From positions 248,001 to 312,000 of the forward strand of contig NZ_JALKBA010000002.1 in assembly GCF_023015805.1 (NCBI RefSeq): a stretch of DNA of 64,000 nt, given 5' to 3'. The notes beneath the pieces were generated by a model. It had not been told where the DNA came from, made no database searches, and worked only from the letters and a program-made list of their open reading frames with translations. Below are positions 1-8,743 of the stretch, in pieces. Position numbers and translations under genes: made by a program. Position 1 is the first letter of the stretch; every line of letters begins with the position of its first letter. This DNA comes from Cellulophaga sp. F20128. GTDB taxonomy: Bacteria > Bacteroidota > Bacteroidia > Flavobacteriales > Flavobacteriaceae.

Positions 1-363
1 GGGAGGGGAATAAAACCACATGGATTGGAATGGAAAAAAACTTTTCAATTGCTAATGTTACCTTTTATTCGTCCAGAAATATTTCCATCCAAGGTGCTTC
101 CTGTAATTGCAAATCACTTTAAAAACCCAAAAGCAAGTAGTGATACAGATGCTAAATTATCCTTAGCTTTGAAACAGTTTGATGCGGGTACTAATAAAAG
201 TTATGTTTTTGAATTACCATTGGGAAGCATTTTTAGAATATACAATGGTAAATTATTTAAAAAAGGGAATAGAAGGGTAAAAAGGTATGAGTGTATAGAG
301 CTCTCAACCGGGAAAATTTATATTTTTCAGCCCAATGCAGAAGTAGAATTAATTTCAGATTAA
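1..363 (+). CDS. SprT-like domain protein, 5'-truncated by window edge
   Basis: The frame is open to the first base, so this is the C-terminal part (about 120 residues) of a longer gene. It begins GRGIKPHGLEWKKTF, which matches the stretch after the zinc-binding helix of SprT-like metalloproteins (HG.EWK). The HExxH motif would lie upstream of the window. A TTG inside the frame could be mistaken for a start, but the homologous residues before it argue against that. The stop is followed almost at once by manC, a neighbour order I recall from other flavobacteria. The function of bacterial SprT-like proteins is poorly defined; a DNA-protein crosslink protease role is known only for the eukaryotic relative Spartan. 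Confidence 0.75.
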   Translation, partial: GRGIKPHGLEWKKTFQLLMLPFIRPEIFPSKVLPVIANHFKNPKASSDTDAKLSLALKQFDAGTNKSYVFELPLGSIFRIYNGKLFKKGNRRVKRYECIELSTGKIYIFQPNAEVELISD

Positions 364-367
364 TGTA

Positions 368-1441
368 ATGAAGAACAAGAATTATTACGCTTTTTTAATG
401 GCAGGTGGTATTGGCTCAAGATTTTGGCCGGTAAGTACAGCTGAATACCCCAAACAATTTCATGATATGTTGGGCGCGGGAGCTACCTTAATTCAGAAAA
501 CATTTCAGCGTTTAAATACGTTTGTGCCAACAGAAAATATTTTAATCTTAACCAATGAGCGTTATAACGAATTGGTCCTAGAACAGTTGCCTATGGTAAC
601 ACAAGAGCAAGTTGTTCTTGAGCCAGCTATGCGAAATACTGCACCTGGTATTTTGTATGCAGCCTTAAAAATTCAAAAACAGAATCCAAATGCGGTGATG
701 ATTGTGGCACCCAGTGATCATTGGATAGAAGATGAAAAAGCCTTTGCTGAAGATGTAAAACTTTGTTTTGATAAATGTGAAAAGGAAGAGGTGCTTTGTA
801 CCTTAGGTATAAAACCTACTTTTCCAAATACTGGATTTGGGTATATAGAGTATGAAAATGGAAATGAGAACAGGCTTAAGAAAGTGACTCAGTTTAGAGA
901 AAAACCAAGTTATGAAACGGCAAAGGGGTTTATAGAACAAGGGAATTTTTTATGGAATGCCGGTATTTTTATGTGGAGTGTAAAAGCAATAGTACAGGCT
1001 TTTAAAGTATATCAACCGGAACAGTATAGATTGTTTGAAGCCGGAATGGGATTCTATAATACGACTCAAGAAGCGAGATTTATAGCTAAAAATTATGGTT
1101 TAGCTGAAAATATATCCATTGATTATGCTATTTTAGAACAGTCTAAGGACCTATTTGTTTTGCCGGCAACTTTTGATTGGAATGACCTGGGTACTTGGGG
1201 ATCCTTGTACGATAAGGTTAAAAAAACTGAAGATGAAAATGCCGTTGTAGGAGCTAGATTGCTCAGCAGGGAAGCTTCTGGTAATATGGTCCGGACGGCA
1301 AAAGGTAAAATTGTAGTTATAGATGGATTAAAAGATTATATTGTTATAGATAAAGAGGATGTGTTGTTAATTTGTCCAAAGGCAAAGGAACAAGATATAA
1401 AGGTAATTTTGAATGAAGTGAAAGATAAATTTGGTAAGTAA
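368..1441 (+). CDS. manC: mannose-1-phosphate guanylyltransferase
   Basis: This cytoplasmic nucleotidyltransferase makes GDP-mannose from mannose-1-phosphate and GTP, the precursor for mannose, fucose and related residues in surface polysaccharides. The N-terminus carries the sugar-nucleotide pyrophosphorylase signature GGIGSRFWP with the activating lysine in YPKQF (residues 12-30). Further family motifs are APSDHW, REKP, WNAGIFMW and the C-terminal FDWNDLGTWGSLY. At 357 residues it is the short, single-domain form without the phosphomannose isomerase domain found in bifunctional ManC/AlgA. The start lies 4 bases after the preceding stop, and the DUF389 gene follows after 12 bases, so the three genes are probably co-transcribed. 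Confidence 0.93.
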   Translation: MKNKNYYAFLMAGGIGSRFWPVSTAEYPKQFHDMLGAGATLIQKTFQRLNTFVPTENILILTNERYNELVLEQLPMVTQEQVVLEPAMRNTAPGILYAALKIQKQNPNAVMIVAPSDHWIEDEKAFAEDVKLCFDKCEKEEVLCTLGIKPTFPNTGFGYIEYENGNENRLKKVTQFREKPSYETAKGFIEQGNFLWNAGIFMWSVKAIVQAFKVYQPEQYRLFEAGMGFYNTTQEARFIAKNYGLAENISIDYAILEQSKDLFVLPATFDWNDLGTWGSLYDKVKKTEDENAVVGARLLSREASGNMVRTAKGKIVVIDGLKDYIVIDKEDVLLICPKAKEQDIKVILNEVKDKFGK

Positions 1442-1453
1442 AAGCAGCGGTCT

Positions 1454-2932
1454 ATGAGTAACAACCCGGAACAAAAAAACAACTTGGCAGAGAACGATAC
1501 AATTGAGTCCACTGAAAATGTTAAAAGAGATTTTCAGGGACTTATGGGCAGTGTTAAAAAGTTTTTGACAGAGCTTTTAGATATTCGAAATAATACAGAT
1601 CAGGAGGCAACAAAGGCGTCCATTATTGCAGATATTCCTTTTAAAGGGCATACCTCTTGGATTTTAATTTGCTCTATATTTATTGCATCCGTGGGTTTAA
1701 ATGCAAACTCAACAGCGGTTGTAATTGGCGCCATGTTAATTTCGCCCTTAATGGGTCCTATCTTAGGAATTGGACTTTCCTTGGCAATAAATGATATAGA
1801 TACATTGCGTCGTTCGTTAAAGAATTTTGCGGTAATGGTTGTCTTAAGTGTTTTAACGGCTTGGTTGTTTTTCTCCTTCTTTCCGTTAAAAACAGATTCC
1901 TCAGAATTGCTAGCTCGGACAGCTCCAGACATACGAGATGTGTTGATCGCATTTTTTGGGGGTCTGGCCTTAGTTATAGCTCGGGCAAAAAAAGGAACCA
2001 TTGCAAGTGTAATTTTTGGTGTAGCCATAGCAACTGCCTTAATGCCGCCCTTGTGTACCGTGGGATACGGATTAGCTATTTGGAATACAGACTATGCCCT
2101 TGGTGCTATGTACTTATTTATCATAAACACCATTTTTATAGCCTTACCAACCTTTTTAGTTTTAAAATTTTTGCGTTTCCCTATGGTGCGCTATGCGAAT
2201 TCGCAACGGAGAACCTTAATTTCTCGAATAGTTTCTGTTGTCGCTATAGGAGTTATGATACCCGCAGGGATAACATTTTGGAATGTATTTGAAGAGTCTC
2301 TTTTTATGAAAGAAGCCCATAATTTAATTGAAAATACTATAGGAAAGTATCAGTTTAATGATCAAGGAAGGTATTTGGAAGAATTAACAACCATTGATTA
2401 TGTTAAAGATGGGACTTCTAAAATTGAAATTGTTTGTATGGGAGATGAACTGATCCCGGAAAACATTATTAATACATGGCGTGCTCAGAAAAATGAAAGT
2501 GAAAATAACCATTTAAAAACAGCAGAGTTGCGGATAATTCAAAATGGAAAGGATGATTCTGAACAGAAGTTTAATTATGTAAATGAGTTGTATGAAAGCA
2601 AAAAAGCGGAATTACTTTCTAAAGATGAACGTATTAGTTTTTTGGAAACAGCGCTTTCTGATATGAGTAAAAGATCGTTAAAACAAATTCCATTTATTGA
2701 AATTAGTGATGAAGCAAAGGTGAATTATGAAGATTTGCAAGAAATTGATTTTTCATACACCCTAAAAAATAATTTTAAAAAGATAGATACGGTTCCTGTG
2801 TTTGACATTATTTGGAAGGATGTAAAAAAAGTGAACAAGGAAAAGTTAGCGGCAGATACACAAAAGCTAGCTGCTTGGCTAAAGTTGCGTTTAAAGGATG
2901 ATAAAATTGAGGTACGGAGTAATTATAAGTAG
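1454..2932 (+). CDS. DUF389 (TIGR00341-type) membrane protein
   Basis: A 492-residue inner-membrane protein. After a polar N-terminal segment of about 65 residues come roughly six hydrophobic helices to about residue 280; they include the family stretch GAMLISPLMGPILGIG and a conserved ALMPPLC. The C-terminal 200 residues are soluble and rich in Lys/Glu. The transported substrate or role of DUF389 proteins is not established. It ends the manC-linked cluster. No N-terminal DUF389 regulatory extension beyond the usual size was noted. Confidence 0.85.
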   Translation: MSNNPEQKNNLAENDTIESTENVKRDFQGLMGSVKKFLTELLDIRNNTDQEATKASIIADIPFKGHTSWILICSIFIASVGLNANSTAVVIGAMLISPLMGPILGIGLSLAINDIDTLRRSLKNFAVMVVLSVLTAWLFFSFFPLKTDSSELLARTAPDIRDVLIAFFGGLALVIARAKKGTIASVIFGVAIATALMPPLCTVGYGLAIWNTDYALGAMYLFIINTIFIALPTFLVLKFLRFPMVRYANSQRRTLISRIVSVVAIGVMIPAGITFWNVFEESLFMKEAHNLIENTIGKYQFNDQGRYLEELTTIDYVKDGTSKIEIVCMGDELIPENIINTWRAQKNESENNHLKTAELRIIQNGKDDSEQKFNYVNELYESKKAELLSKDERISFLETALSDMSKRSLKQIPFIEISDEAKVNYEDLQEIDFSYTLKNNFKKIDTVPVFDIIWKDVKKVNKEKLAADTQKLAAWLKLRLKDDKIEVRSNYK

Positions 2933-3003
2933 AATATAAGTTTGAGTATTTTTAGTGAGAATCATGATTAGGAATGGACTTTGCAATTCTTTAGATTCTG
3001 TAT

Positions 3004-3993
3004 TTATTTGTTGGTTTCATTTTTAATAATGTTGAATAGATCTCTATTTATTCCAACAAAAATCTTGGAATGTGCAACTTCTTTTTCTTTTTTGGTTAGA
3101 TTCGTTTTTTCAAGAAAAGATTTTTTAATTCCATCTCGAATGGTTTCTCTTTTGTAATCTCTTCTTTGTGATAATTTTTGATTTGTATATTCAAAAATTA
3201 TAAGATTACAATCATCTTTTAGTCTCTCACCAATTATTTCCCACCAGATTTTATCTGTTTTTCCTAAGGAAGAACCATAAATACAAATCAAGTTTGCCGA
3301 AAGTATGTGTTGTTTGCATTGATCATCAATGGTGTGTTGCATTGCCTGATTGCATTGACTTTTTACAAAAGCATTTAAAATTTCAGGCTCATTATGAAAT
3401 TCTTGATTTTTTATTTGGGAAATGTCATTTACACCCATCACCATTGAATTATCTATATATCCATGTATATGTTGGATTCCATTATAATTTATTGGTAGAC
3501 CGTTATGAGTGCCTATTTGTATTGATTTTTCTTCTGCTCTAATTAGTTTTTCGAAAGTGTTAGTGTAATTGAATGTGATAACATAAGTAGACCAATGATG
3601 ATTTTTCCATTTGGTTCTTAGTTTAGATACCTTATTTTTTTGAGCTTCAGAAAGTGACCTCTCAGGAAAAGTTAGATATTCAAAAAAAATATCTTTTTCA
3701 ATTTTTAATAGATCGATTTTTTTTTCCTCTTCTTTTAAGTAGTCAGCTAAATTGTCTCCAATATCCTCAAAAATTTCTATAAATTCATTTGTTGATTTTA
3801 TGTCTTGCGTGTATTCACCTAACATGGATTCTAAATCAGCCCAACTTTCTTCATTTTGAATACTCTTCTTTAAATTGGAAATAGATTCACTTTTAGAATC
3901 AATGTTATTGTAGTATTGATAGAAATCAGGATATCTTGTTTTTAAGTTTAGATTTACATCAAAGCCATTTCCTAGTAGGTAAACAATTTTCAT
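3004..3993 (-). CDS. abiH: AbiH family abortive-infection protein
   Basis: The N-terminus reads LLGNGFDVNLNLKTRYPDFY, the hallmark of the AbiH family (PF14253), first described as a phage-resistance protein in Lactococcus. Later motifs fit: FNYTNTFE (about residue 141), an HIHG segment and LICIYGSSLGKTDKIWW near residue 235, which together suggest a nucleotide-binding SIR2-like fold. That fold assignment is inference. The gene stands alone, opposite to the DUF389 gene and in line with mlaF, without other defence genes nearby. Its base composition looks more AT-rich than its neighbours, as expected of a mobile defence gene. A TAnnTTTG box lies upstream, inside the 3' end of mlaF. Confidence 0.85.
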   Translation of the reverse strand: MKIVYLLGNGFDVNLNLKTRYPDFYQYYNNIDSKSESISNLKKSIQNEESWADLESMLGEYTQDIKSTNEFIEIFEDIGDNLADYLKEEEKKIDLLKIEKDIFFEYLTFPERSLSEAQKNKVSKLRTKWKNHHWSTYVITFNYTNTFEKLIRAEEKSIQIGTHNGLPINYNGIQHIHGYIDNSMVMGVNDISQIKNQEFHNEPEILNAFVKSQCNQAMQHTIDDQCKQHILSANLICIYGSSLGKTDKIWWEIIGERLKDDCNLIIFEYTNQKLSQRRDYKRETIRDGIKKSFLEKTNLTKKEKEVAHSKIFVGINRDLFNIIKNETNK

Positions 3994-4024
3994 ATATTTA
4001 GATGTGGTTTAGCTTAAAATAATA

Positions 4025-4032
4025 CAAAGTTA
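4025..4032 (-). promoter_or_regulatory. candidate -7 box for abiH
   Basis: On the minus strand this reads TAACTTTG, a full match to the Bacteroidota -7 consensus TAnnTTTG, about 32 bases before the abiH start. It overlaps the last codons of mlaF. No good -33 TTTG was found at the usual spacing, so support is moderate. Confidence 0.35.
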
Positions 4033-4797
4033 ATTCCGTTCCTCAATATACATTTGCCGTACTTTTTTAAATAGCTCCGAAGAGTAAACAAAGTCGGTTA
4101 CCGCTGCATTATCCGTCTTAAAGATTTCTTTATTGGTGCCTTCCCATTCTTTATGCCCGTTTTTTAAGAAGATAATTTTCTCGCCTATCTCCATTACGGA
4201 GTTCATATCATGCGTATTAATAACCGTAGTGATATCGTATTCTTTGGTGATTTCTAAAATGAGGTTGTCTATTAATATGGCTGTTTTAGGATCTAAGCCC
4301 GAGTTGGGTTCATCGCAAAATAGGTATTTAGGATTCATCACGATTGCCCTAGCTATGGCAACCCTTTTTTGCATTCCTCCAGATATCTCAGAAGGAAATT
4401 TATGATGGGCGTCAATTAGGTTTACGCGCTTTAGTACAGTGTCTACCCTGTCTTGCATTTCGGATTTAGACTGTTTGGTGAACATTTCTAAAGGAAACAT
4501 GACATTGCCTTCTACGGTAAGCGAATCAAACAAGGCACTGCCTTGAAAAACCATGCCCATTTCTTGACGTAAGTTTCTTTGTTGGCTAGCTGATAAATCG
4601 TCATAAATGTTTCCATTGTAACTTATAGTGCCTTCATCTGGAGTAAATAGACCCAATAAACATTTTAAAAACACTGTTTTACCGGACCCGCTTTGACCAA
4701 TGATTAAATTGGTTTTTCCTTTTTCAAAACTCGTAGATATCCCTTTTAAAATATGGGAATCGCCAAAGGACTTGTGTATGTTGTTTACCTCTATCAT
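4030..4797 (-). CDS. mlaF: MlaF-like ABC transporter ATP-binding protein
   Basis: ATPase of the Mla/MCE-type phospholipid transporter at the inner membrane, which maintains outer-membrane lipid asymmetry in Gram-negatives. Visible motifs: Walker A GQSGSGKT (34-41), ABC signature SGGMQKRVAIARA, Walker B YLFCDEPNSGLD and the switch His in INTHD. The length (255) is typical. Its start overlaps the stop of the upstream permease gene by a base or so, so translation is probably coupled. The partner MCE-domain protein (MlaD) is not next to it; in flavobacteria it is commonly encoded elsewhere. Confidence 0.9.
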   Translation of the reverse strand: MIEVNNIHKSFGDSHILKGISTSFEKGKTNLIIGQSGSGKTVFLKCLLGLFTPDEGTISYNGNIYDDLSASQQRNLRQEMGMVFQGSALFDSLTVEGNVMFPLEMFTKQSKSEMQDRVDTVLKRVNLIDAHHKFPSEISGGMQKRVAIARAIVMNPKYLFCDEPNSGLDPKTAILIDNLILEITKEYDITTVINTHDMNSVMEIGEKIIFLKNGHKEWEGTNKEIFKTDNAAVTDFVYSSELFKKVRQMYIEERN

Positions 4798-5534
4798 TAT
4801 CCTAATAATAATTGTGTTAATACATAGTTTAAAATAATAATAGCTACACTAGTCCATACAAAAGCAGTTGTGCTAGCCTTCCCTACTTCTAGTGCACCAC
4901 CTTTCATGTAGTACCCATGAAAGGATGGTATGGTTGCGATTACAAAAGCAAAGATTATAGATTTAATAAATGCGTAGGTTATATGGTAAGGGATAAAATC
5001 CAGTTGAATCCCTTCAATATAACTAGCACTTGTAGTAAAACCACCAAAAACACCAGCTACCCAGCCGCCAAAAATACCAACATACATGGCAATCGCAATG
5101 GCAAAAGGATACAGCATTAAAGCTATGATTTTCGGAAATACCAGATAGTTTAGCGAATTAACGCCCATAACTTCTAGTGCATCAATCTGCTCTGTTACAC
5201 GCATGGTTCCTATACTCGATGTGATATAAGAACCTACTTTTCCAGCCATAATAATGGAGGTAAAGGTAGGTGCAAATTCTAGGATAACAGACTGTCTGGC
5301 TGCAAAGCCAATAAGACTTTCAGGAATCAACGGATTGGTGAGATTTAAAGCCGTTTGTATGGTAACAACACCACCGATGAAAAATGAAATAAAAATGATG
5401 ATGCCTAAAGAGCCAAAAACCAATTCGTCTATTTCCTTTAAAATTAGCGATTTCATTATGGACCATTTGGTGGGCTTTTTAAAAAGCTCTCTAATCATAA
5501 TAAAATAACTGCCAATGGATGCTATGTAGTTCAT
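4797..5534 (-). CDS. mlaE: MlaE-like ABC transporter permease
   Basis: Integral membrane permease of the MlaE/YrbE family, partner of the ATPase encoded directly downstream. The 245-residue protein has five or so hydrophobic segments and the family motifs GKVGSYITSSIGTMRVTEQIDALEVMG (given here as landmarks at about residues 117-143) and PSFHGYYMKGGA. The pair sits between abiH and a divergent phosphatase gene, with about 125 bases of intergenic DNA in front. Role inferred from family: retrograde or anterograde movement of phospholipid across the periplasm. Confidence 0.9.
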   Translation of the reverse strand: MNYIASIGSYFIMIRELFKKPTKWSIMKSLILKEIDELVFGSLGIIIFISFFIGGVVTIQTALNLTNPLIPESLIGFAARQSVILEFAPTFTSIIMAGKVGSYITSSIGTMRVTEQIDALEVMGVNSLNYLVFPKIIALMLYPFAIAIAMYVGIFGGWVAGVFGGFTTSASYIEGIQLDFIPYHITYAFIKSIIFAFVIATIPSFHGYYMKGGALEVGKASTTAFVWTSVAIIILNYVLTQLLLG

Positions 5535-5659
5535 AAAAATAGACTTCTGTTTGTAAAAATAATAATATTAACCATCATTTGACATTCAATTAAAATAAAT
5601 TAAAGTTTATTTATTTACATTTACCCATTAACGGGGATTCCTTAAAAAAATTAAGTAAA

Positions 5660-7348
5660 ATGAAAAAAAGTTTGTTTTTGGCCTTAATTACAATGTTGTT
5701 TGTTTTTAAGACCAATGATGTTAATGCGCAAAGAAAATCTAAAAAGAATAAGGAAACAGTAATAGAAATTGCGCCTGTTTTAAAAACTTCACCGAAGTTG
5801 GTAGTTGGGATCGTTGTAGACCAAATGCGATATGATTACCTAACACGCTTCTGGGATCAATATGGAGAAGGTGGTTTTAAACGTATGGTAAATGATGGCT
5901 TTAATTGTAAAAATCATCATTACAATTATGCGCCAACCTATACGGGTCCAGGACATGCATCTGTGTATACAGGGACTACGCCTGCTACTCATGGGATAGT
6001 AGGGAATACTTGGTATGATAAAAGTATAAAACAAAATGTGTATTGTGCTGGGGATAGTAATTTTAATTCAGTTGGAACTAGTGGTAGTGAAGGAAAAATG
6101 AGTCCGCATAGAATGTTAACTACAACAGTTACCGATCAATTGCGATTGCATACCCAAATGAAAGGAAAGGTGATAGGTATTGCTATTAAAGATAGAGGAG
6201 CTGTTTTACCAGCAGGTCATGCTGCTAATGCCGCTTACTGGTTTGTAGGTAAGGATGAAGCTAACTGGATAACGAGTACGTATTATATGGATGCCTTACC
6301 AGCATGGGTCACTCGTTTTAATTCTTCAGGTGCTGCTGAAATGTATAAAAAGCCTTGGAATACGGCAAAGGATATCACAACCTATCTGGCTAGTGGTACA
6401 GATGATAATAATTACGAAGGCACGTACTCCAAACAAGAAACTGCTACTTTTCCTCATGATTTACCTTCCTTATGGGATGCCAATGGTGGCTATGACGCCA
6501 TTAAATCTACCCCTTTTGGAAATAGCCTAACAATGGATTTTGCTATTGCAGCCTTGGATGGTGAGAATTTAGGACAGGATTTAATTACAGATTTCTTAAC
6601 CATTAGTTTTTCTAGCACGGATTATGTAGGTCATAAATTTGGCGTAAACTCCAAAGAAATTGAAGACACCTATATCCGATTAGATCAAGATTTAGAACGA
6701 TTATTGCAAACCTTGGATAAACAAGTAGGAGTAGGAGAATACACTGTCTTTTTAAGTTCAGACCATGCCGCGGTACAAGTACCAGCTTATTTAAAAGATA
6801 ATAATATTCCTGGTGAATATATTGATCTTAAAGAAATTAGAGCCGGACTTAACGAATGGGCAAAGTTTAAATATGGAACGGAAGATTTAATTGAAAACTT
6901 CTCTAACAATCAGATATTCTTGGATCATAAAGTTGTTGTTAATTTAGATTTAGATCTAAAAAGCGTTCAAGAGGCTTTTGCAAACGAGTTATTGCGTTTT
7001 AATGATGTGCATGAAGCATATACTGGCTACCAAATGTGGCAAAATGAATATTCTAGAGGTATTCCGTATTTGTTACAAAATGGTTATAACCAAAAAAGTT
7101 CAGGTGATGTATTAATGGTGTTAAAGCCTGGGCATATCAGTTACTCTAGAACAGGTTCTACCCATGGTTCTCCATGGAAGTATGATACCCATGTGCCCTT
7201 GTTGTTTTTTGGAAAAGGTATTGAAAAAGGAAGTACTGTAAATCGTACCGAGATTCCAGATATAGCACCAACTGTTTCCGCATTATTGGGGATGGCTTTC
7301 CCTAATGGAGCAACAGGTGAACCAATAGAAGCTGTGATTAAAAAGTAG
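5660..7348 (+). CDS. pafA: PafA-type alkaline phosphatase
   Basis: A secreted phosphomonoesterase of the alkaline phosphatase superfamily. Residues 1-23 form a signal peptide ending NVNA. Metal ligand Asp54 lies in VVDQMRYDY, the probable nucleophile Thr95 in PTYTGPGHAS, and Lys177/Arg179 in IKDRGA match the Lys-x-Arg pair that gives PafA its monoesterase preference in the Elizabethkingia enzyme. SSDHAAV and STHGSPWKYDTHVP supply further metal ligands. The 562-residue length is usual. It is a single gene, convergent with the GT2 gene with only a base between the stops. Expected substrate range: many phosphate monoesters; PafA enzymes are often made irrespective of phosphate supply. Confidence 0.9.
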   Translation: MKKSLFLALITMLFVFKTNDVNAQRKSKKNKETVIEIAPVLKTSPKLVVGIVVDQMRYDYLTRFWDQYGEGGFKRMVNDGFNCKNHHYNYAPTYTGPGHASVYTGTTPATHGIVGNTWYDKSIKQNVYCAGDSNFNSVGTSGSEGKMSPHRMLTTTVTDQLRLHTQMKGKVIGIAIKDRGAVLPAGHAANAAYWFVGKDEANWITSTYYMDALPAWVTRFNSSGAAEMYKKPWNTAKDITTYLASGTDDNNYEGTYSKQETATFPHDLPSLWDANGGYDAIKSTPFGNSLTMDFAIAALDGENLGQDLITDFLTISFSSTDYVGHKFGVNSKEIEDTYIRLDQDLERLLQTLDKQVGVGEYTVFLSSDHAAVQVPAYLKDNNIPGEYIDLKEIRAGLNEWAKFKYGTEDLIENFSNNQIFLDHKVVVNLDLDLKSVQEAFANELLRFNDVHEAYTGYQMWQNEYSRGIPYLLQNGYNQKSSGDVLMVLKPGHISYSRTGSTHGSPWKYDTHVPLLFFGKGIEKGSTVNRTEIPDIAPTVSALLGMAFPNGATGEPIEAVIKK

Positions 7349-8200
7349 TTAGAATAATTTACTTTTTATCGTGGTCCATCGTAGATGACGAATAAAATTG
7401 CCTTCTTTTGGTGTTACCAAAAAAGGCAATTTTTCTTTTTTCGCGATTTGATACCCCTTTAGGTTATTAAAGAATACCGCCATTCTTTTTTGTTTTAAAG
7501 CCATTTTTAAAGAGGCAATACAACTTATGGTAAAACCATAGCGCATGGAGAACATGGCTTTGCCTTGAAGTAATTTGGCTTGTTTGTTATAAGCGCCGCC
7601 AGTAGGTCTTAAGTGTTTTACTTGAAGAGAATCATCGGTGAAAATGGTAAAGCCGTTATATTGGGCTAAAAGCTCATCTACAGTATCCCAGCCCATGGCG
7701 TTTCGCAAGCCCTTAATTTGTGTGAAGCAAGATTTAGTATAGGCTTTAAATGCGCCACGAACGTGATCTTTGTTCATAGGGTGATTTAACTTCCATTCGC
7801 CAGTTGCATCTTGCTCATAGGCAAAGCCACCTGCAATACCAACAGTAGGGTTGCTCCTGAAAATGGATGCTATACGGTCAAAATAAGTTGATGGTAAAAT
7901 AATGTCAGCATCTAGTTTTACTATAAAATCATAGTTTGCATCTAAAACAGCTAGCCCTTTATTGAATGCGTTTATTACTTTACTACCGGGTAAATGTTGG
8001 GTTGATGAAGTGGTGTTAAGTTTTTGAAAAATTGAATTTTGAAGTACAAAATCATCAATGATATTCTCGGTAGCATCAGTAGAATTGTCGTTTACGATAA
8101 TAACCTTTTGTGGTAGTAAAGTTTGTTGTAAAACGGCAGAAAGTGTAGCTGCTAGAAATGCTTCTTCATTATGAGCGGGAAGAATTATGTAGTATTTCAT
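7349..8200 (-). CDS. family 2 glycosyltransferase
   Basis: A GT-A fold glycosyltransferase of 283 residues. The N-terminus has ILPAHNEEAFL and VNDNSTD, and the metal-binding DxD is Asp97-Ala-Asp99 in KLDADI. No transmembrane segment is obvious, so it may act at the inner face of the membrane. It is the third gene of an operon with a KAS III and a methyltransferase gene (18-base gap to the latter). The sugar and acceptor are unknown; the context hints at a glycosylated lipid or acyl product. Confidence 0.85.
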   Translation of the reverse strand: MKYYIILPAHNEEAFLAATLSAVLQQTLLPQKVIIVNDNSTDATENIIDDFVLQNSIFQKLNTTSSTQHLPGSKVINAFNKGLAVLDANYDFIVKLDADIILPSTYFDRIASIFRSNPTVGIAGGFAYEQDATGEWKLNHPMNKDHVRGAFKAYTKSCFTQIKGLRNAMGWDTVDELLAQYNGFTIFTDDSLQVKHLRPTGGAYNKQAKLLQGKAMFSMRYGFTISCIASLKMALKQKRMAVFFNNLKGYQIAKKEKLPFLVTPKEGNFIRHLRWTTIKSKLF

Positions 8201-8217
8201 AGTGTTGGTTTAAACGA

Positions 8218-8742
8218 CTATTTTTTTCGTTCTGCGTAAACAATATAATACCGAGGAGTAAAGCTCCGCAATAAGGGTCTAATGCCAATTTTAGATATGG
8301 GATTGGTCCATTTTGCGCTGTCTTTTATTTCCCAGCCCGCTTTTTCTAAAAGCCAGTTAAACTGCCAATCTTCAAATTCATGATAATGTCTATCCCATGG
8401 GTCGGTCTTGCTTTGGTAAGCAGGAGAGAACCATAATTTAAGGGGAATACTAGCCACTAATTTATCTGCTTTAATTTCTCGTAATACATTGAAAGGGGCA
8501 AGTAGATGTTCAAAAATTTCAAAGGCGGTAACCACTTCTGTTTTGATAGACGCTACCGATGAAAAATCGATATCTAAATCTTCTCCCTTGGTATTGGTAA
8601 CATCATAACCTTGGGCCGTCATAATTTTAGAGAAGGGGTTTTCTACGCCCAAATCTAGAACGGTTTCTTTGGTGTTAATGTGTTTTTGAAGAAATTCTAG
8701 CGTATGCTTAAATCGTTTGCTAGGATATGTTTTTTCGTACAT
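8218..8742 (-). CDS. class I SAM-dependent methyltransferase-like protein
   Basis: Residues after the start resemble a Rossmann methyltransferase: VLDLGVENPFSKIM stands where the SAM-binding loop is expected, then a run with EIFEHLLAPFNVLREI typical of type-11 methyltransferases. I chose the ATG giving MYEKTYPSKRF, two bases after the KAS III stop, over an ATG 24 bases upstream that would overlap that gene. The glycine-rich loop is degenerate (GVENPF instead of GCGxG), so SAM binding is likely but not certain. Middle gene of the KAS III-MT-GT2 operon; substrate unknown. Confidence 0.75.
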   Translation of the reverse strand: MYEKTYPSKRFKHTLEFLQKHINTKETVLDLGVENPFSKIMTAQGYDVTNTKGEDLDIDFSSVASIKTEVVTAFEIFEHLLAPFNVLREIKADKLVASIPLKLWFSPAYQSKTDPWDRHYHEFEDWQFNWLLEKAGWEIKDSAKWTNPISKIGIRPLLRSFTPRYYIVYAERKK

Positions 8743-8743
8743 A

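Noticed and set aside
1600-2292. Long overlapping frames on both strands inside the DUF389 gene
   Set aside because: They give no recognisable protein, and the DUF389 frame accounts for the sequence with clear family motifs.
5660-7348. Nucleotide pyrophosphatase or sulfatase instead of PafA
   Set aside because: The Lys177-x-Arg179 pair and the Thr nucleophile context are those of PafA monoesterases; no sulfatase CxPxR motif.
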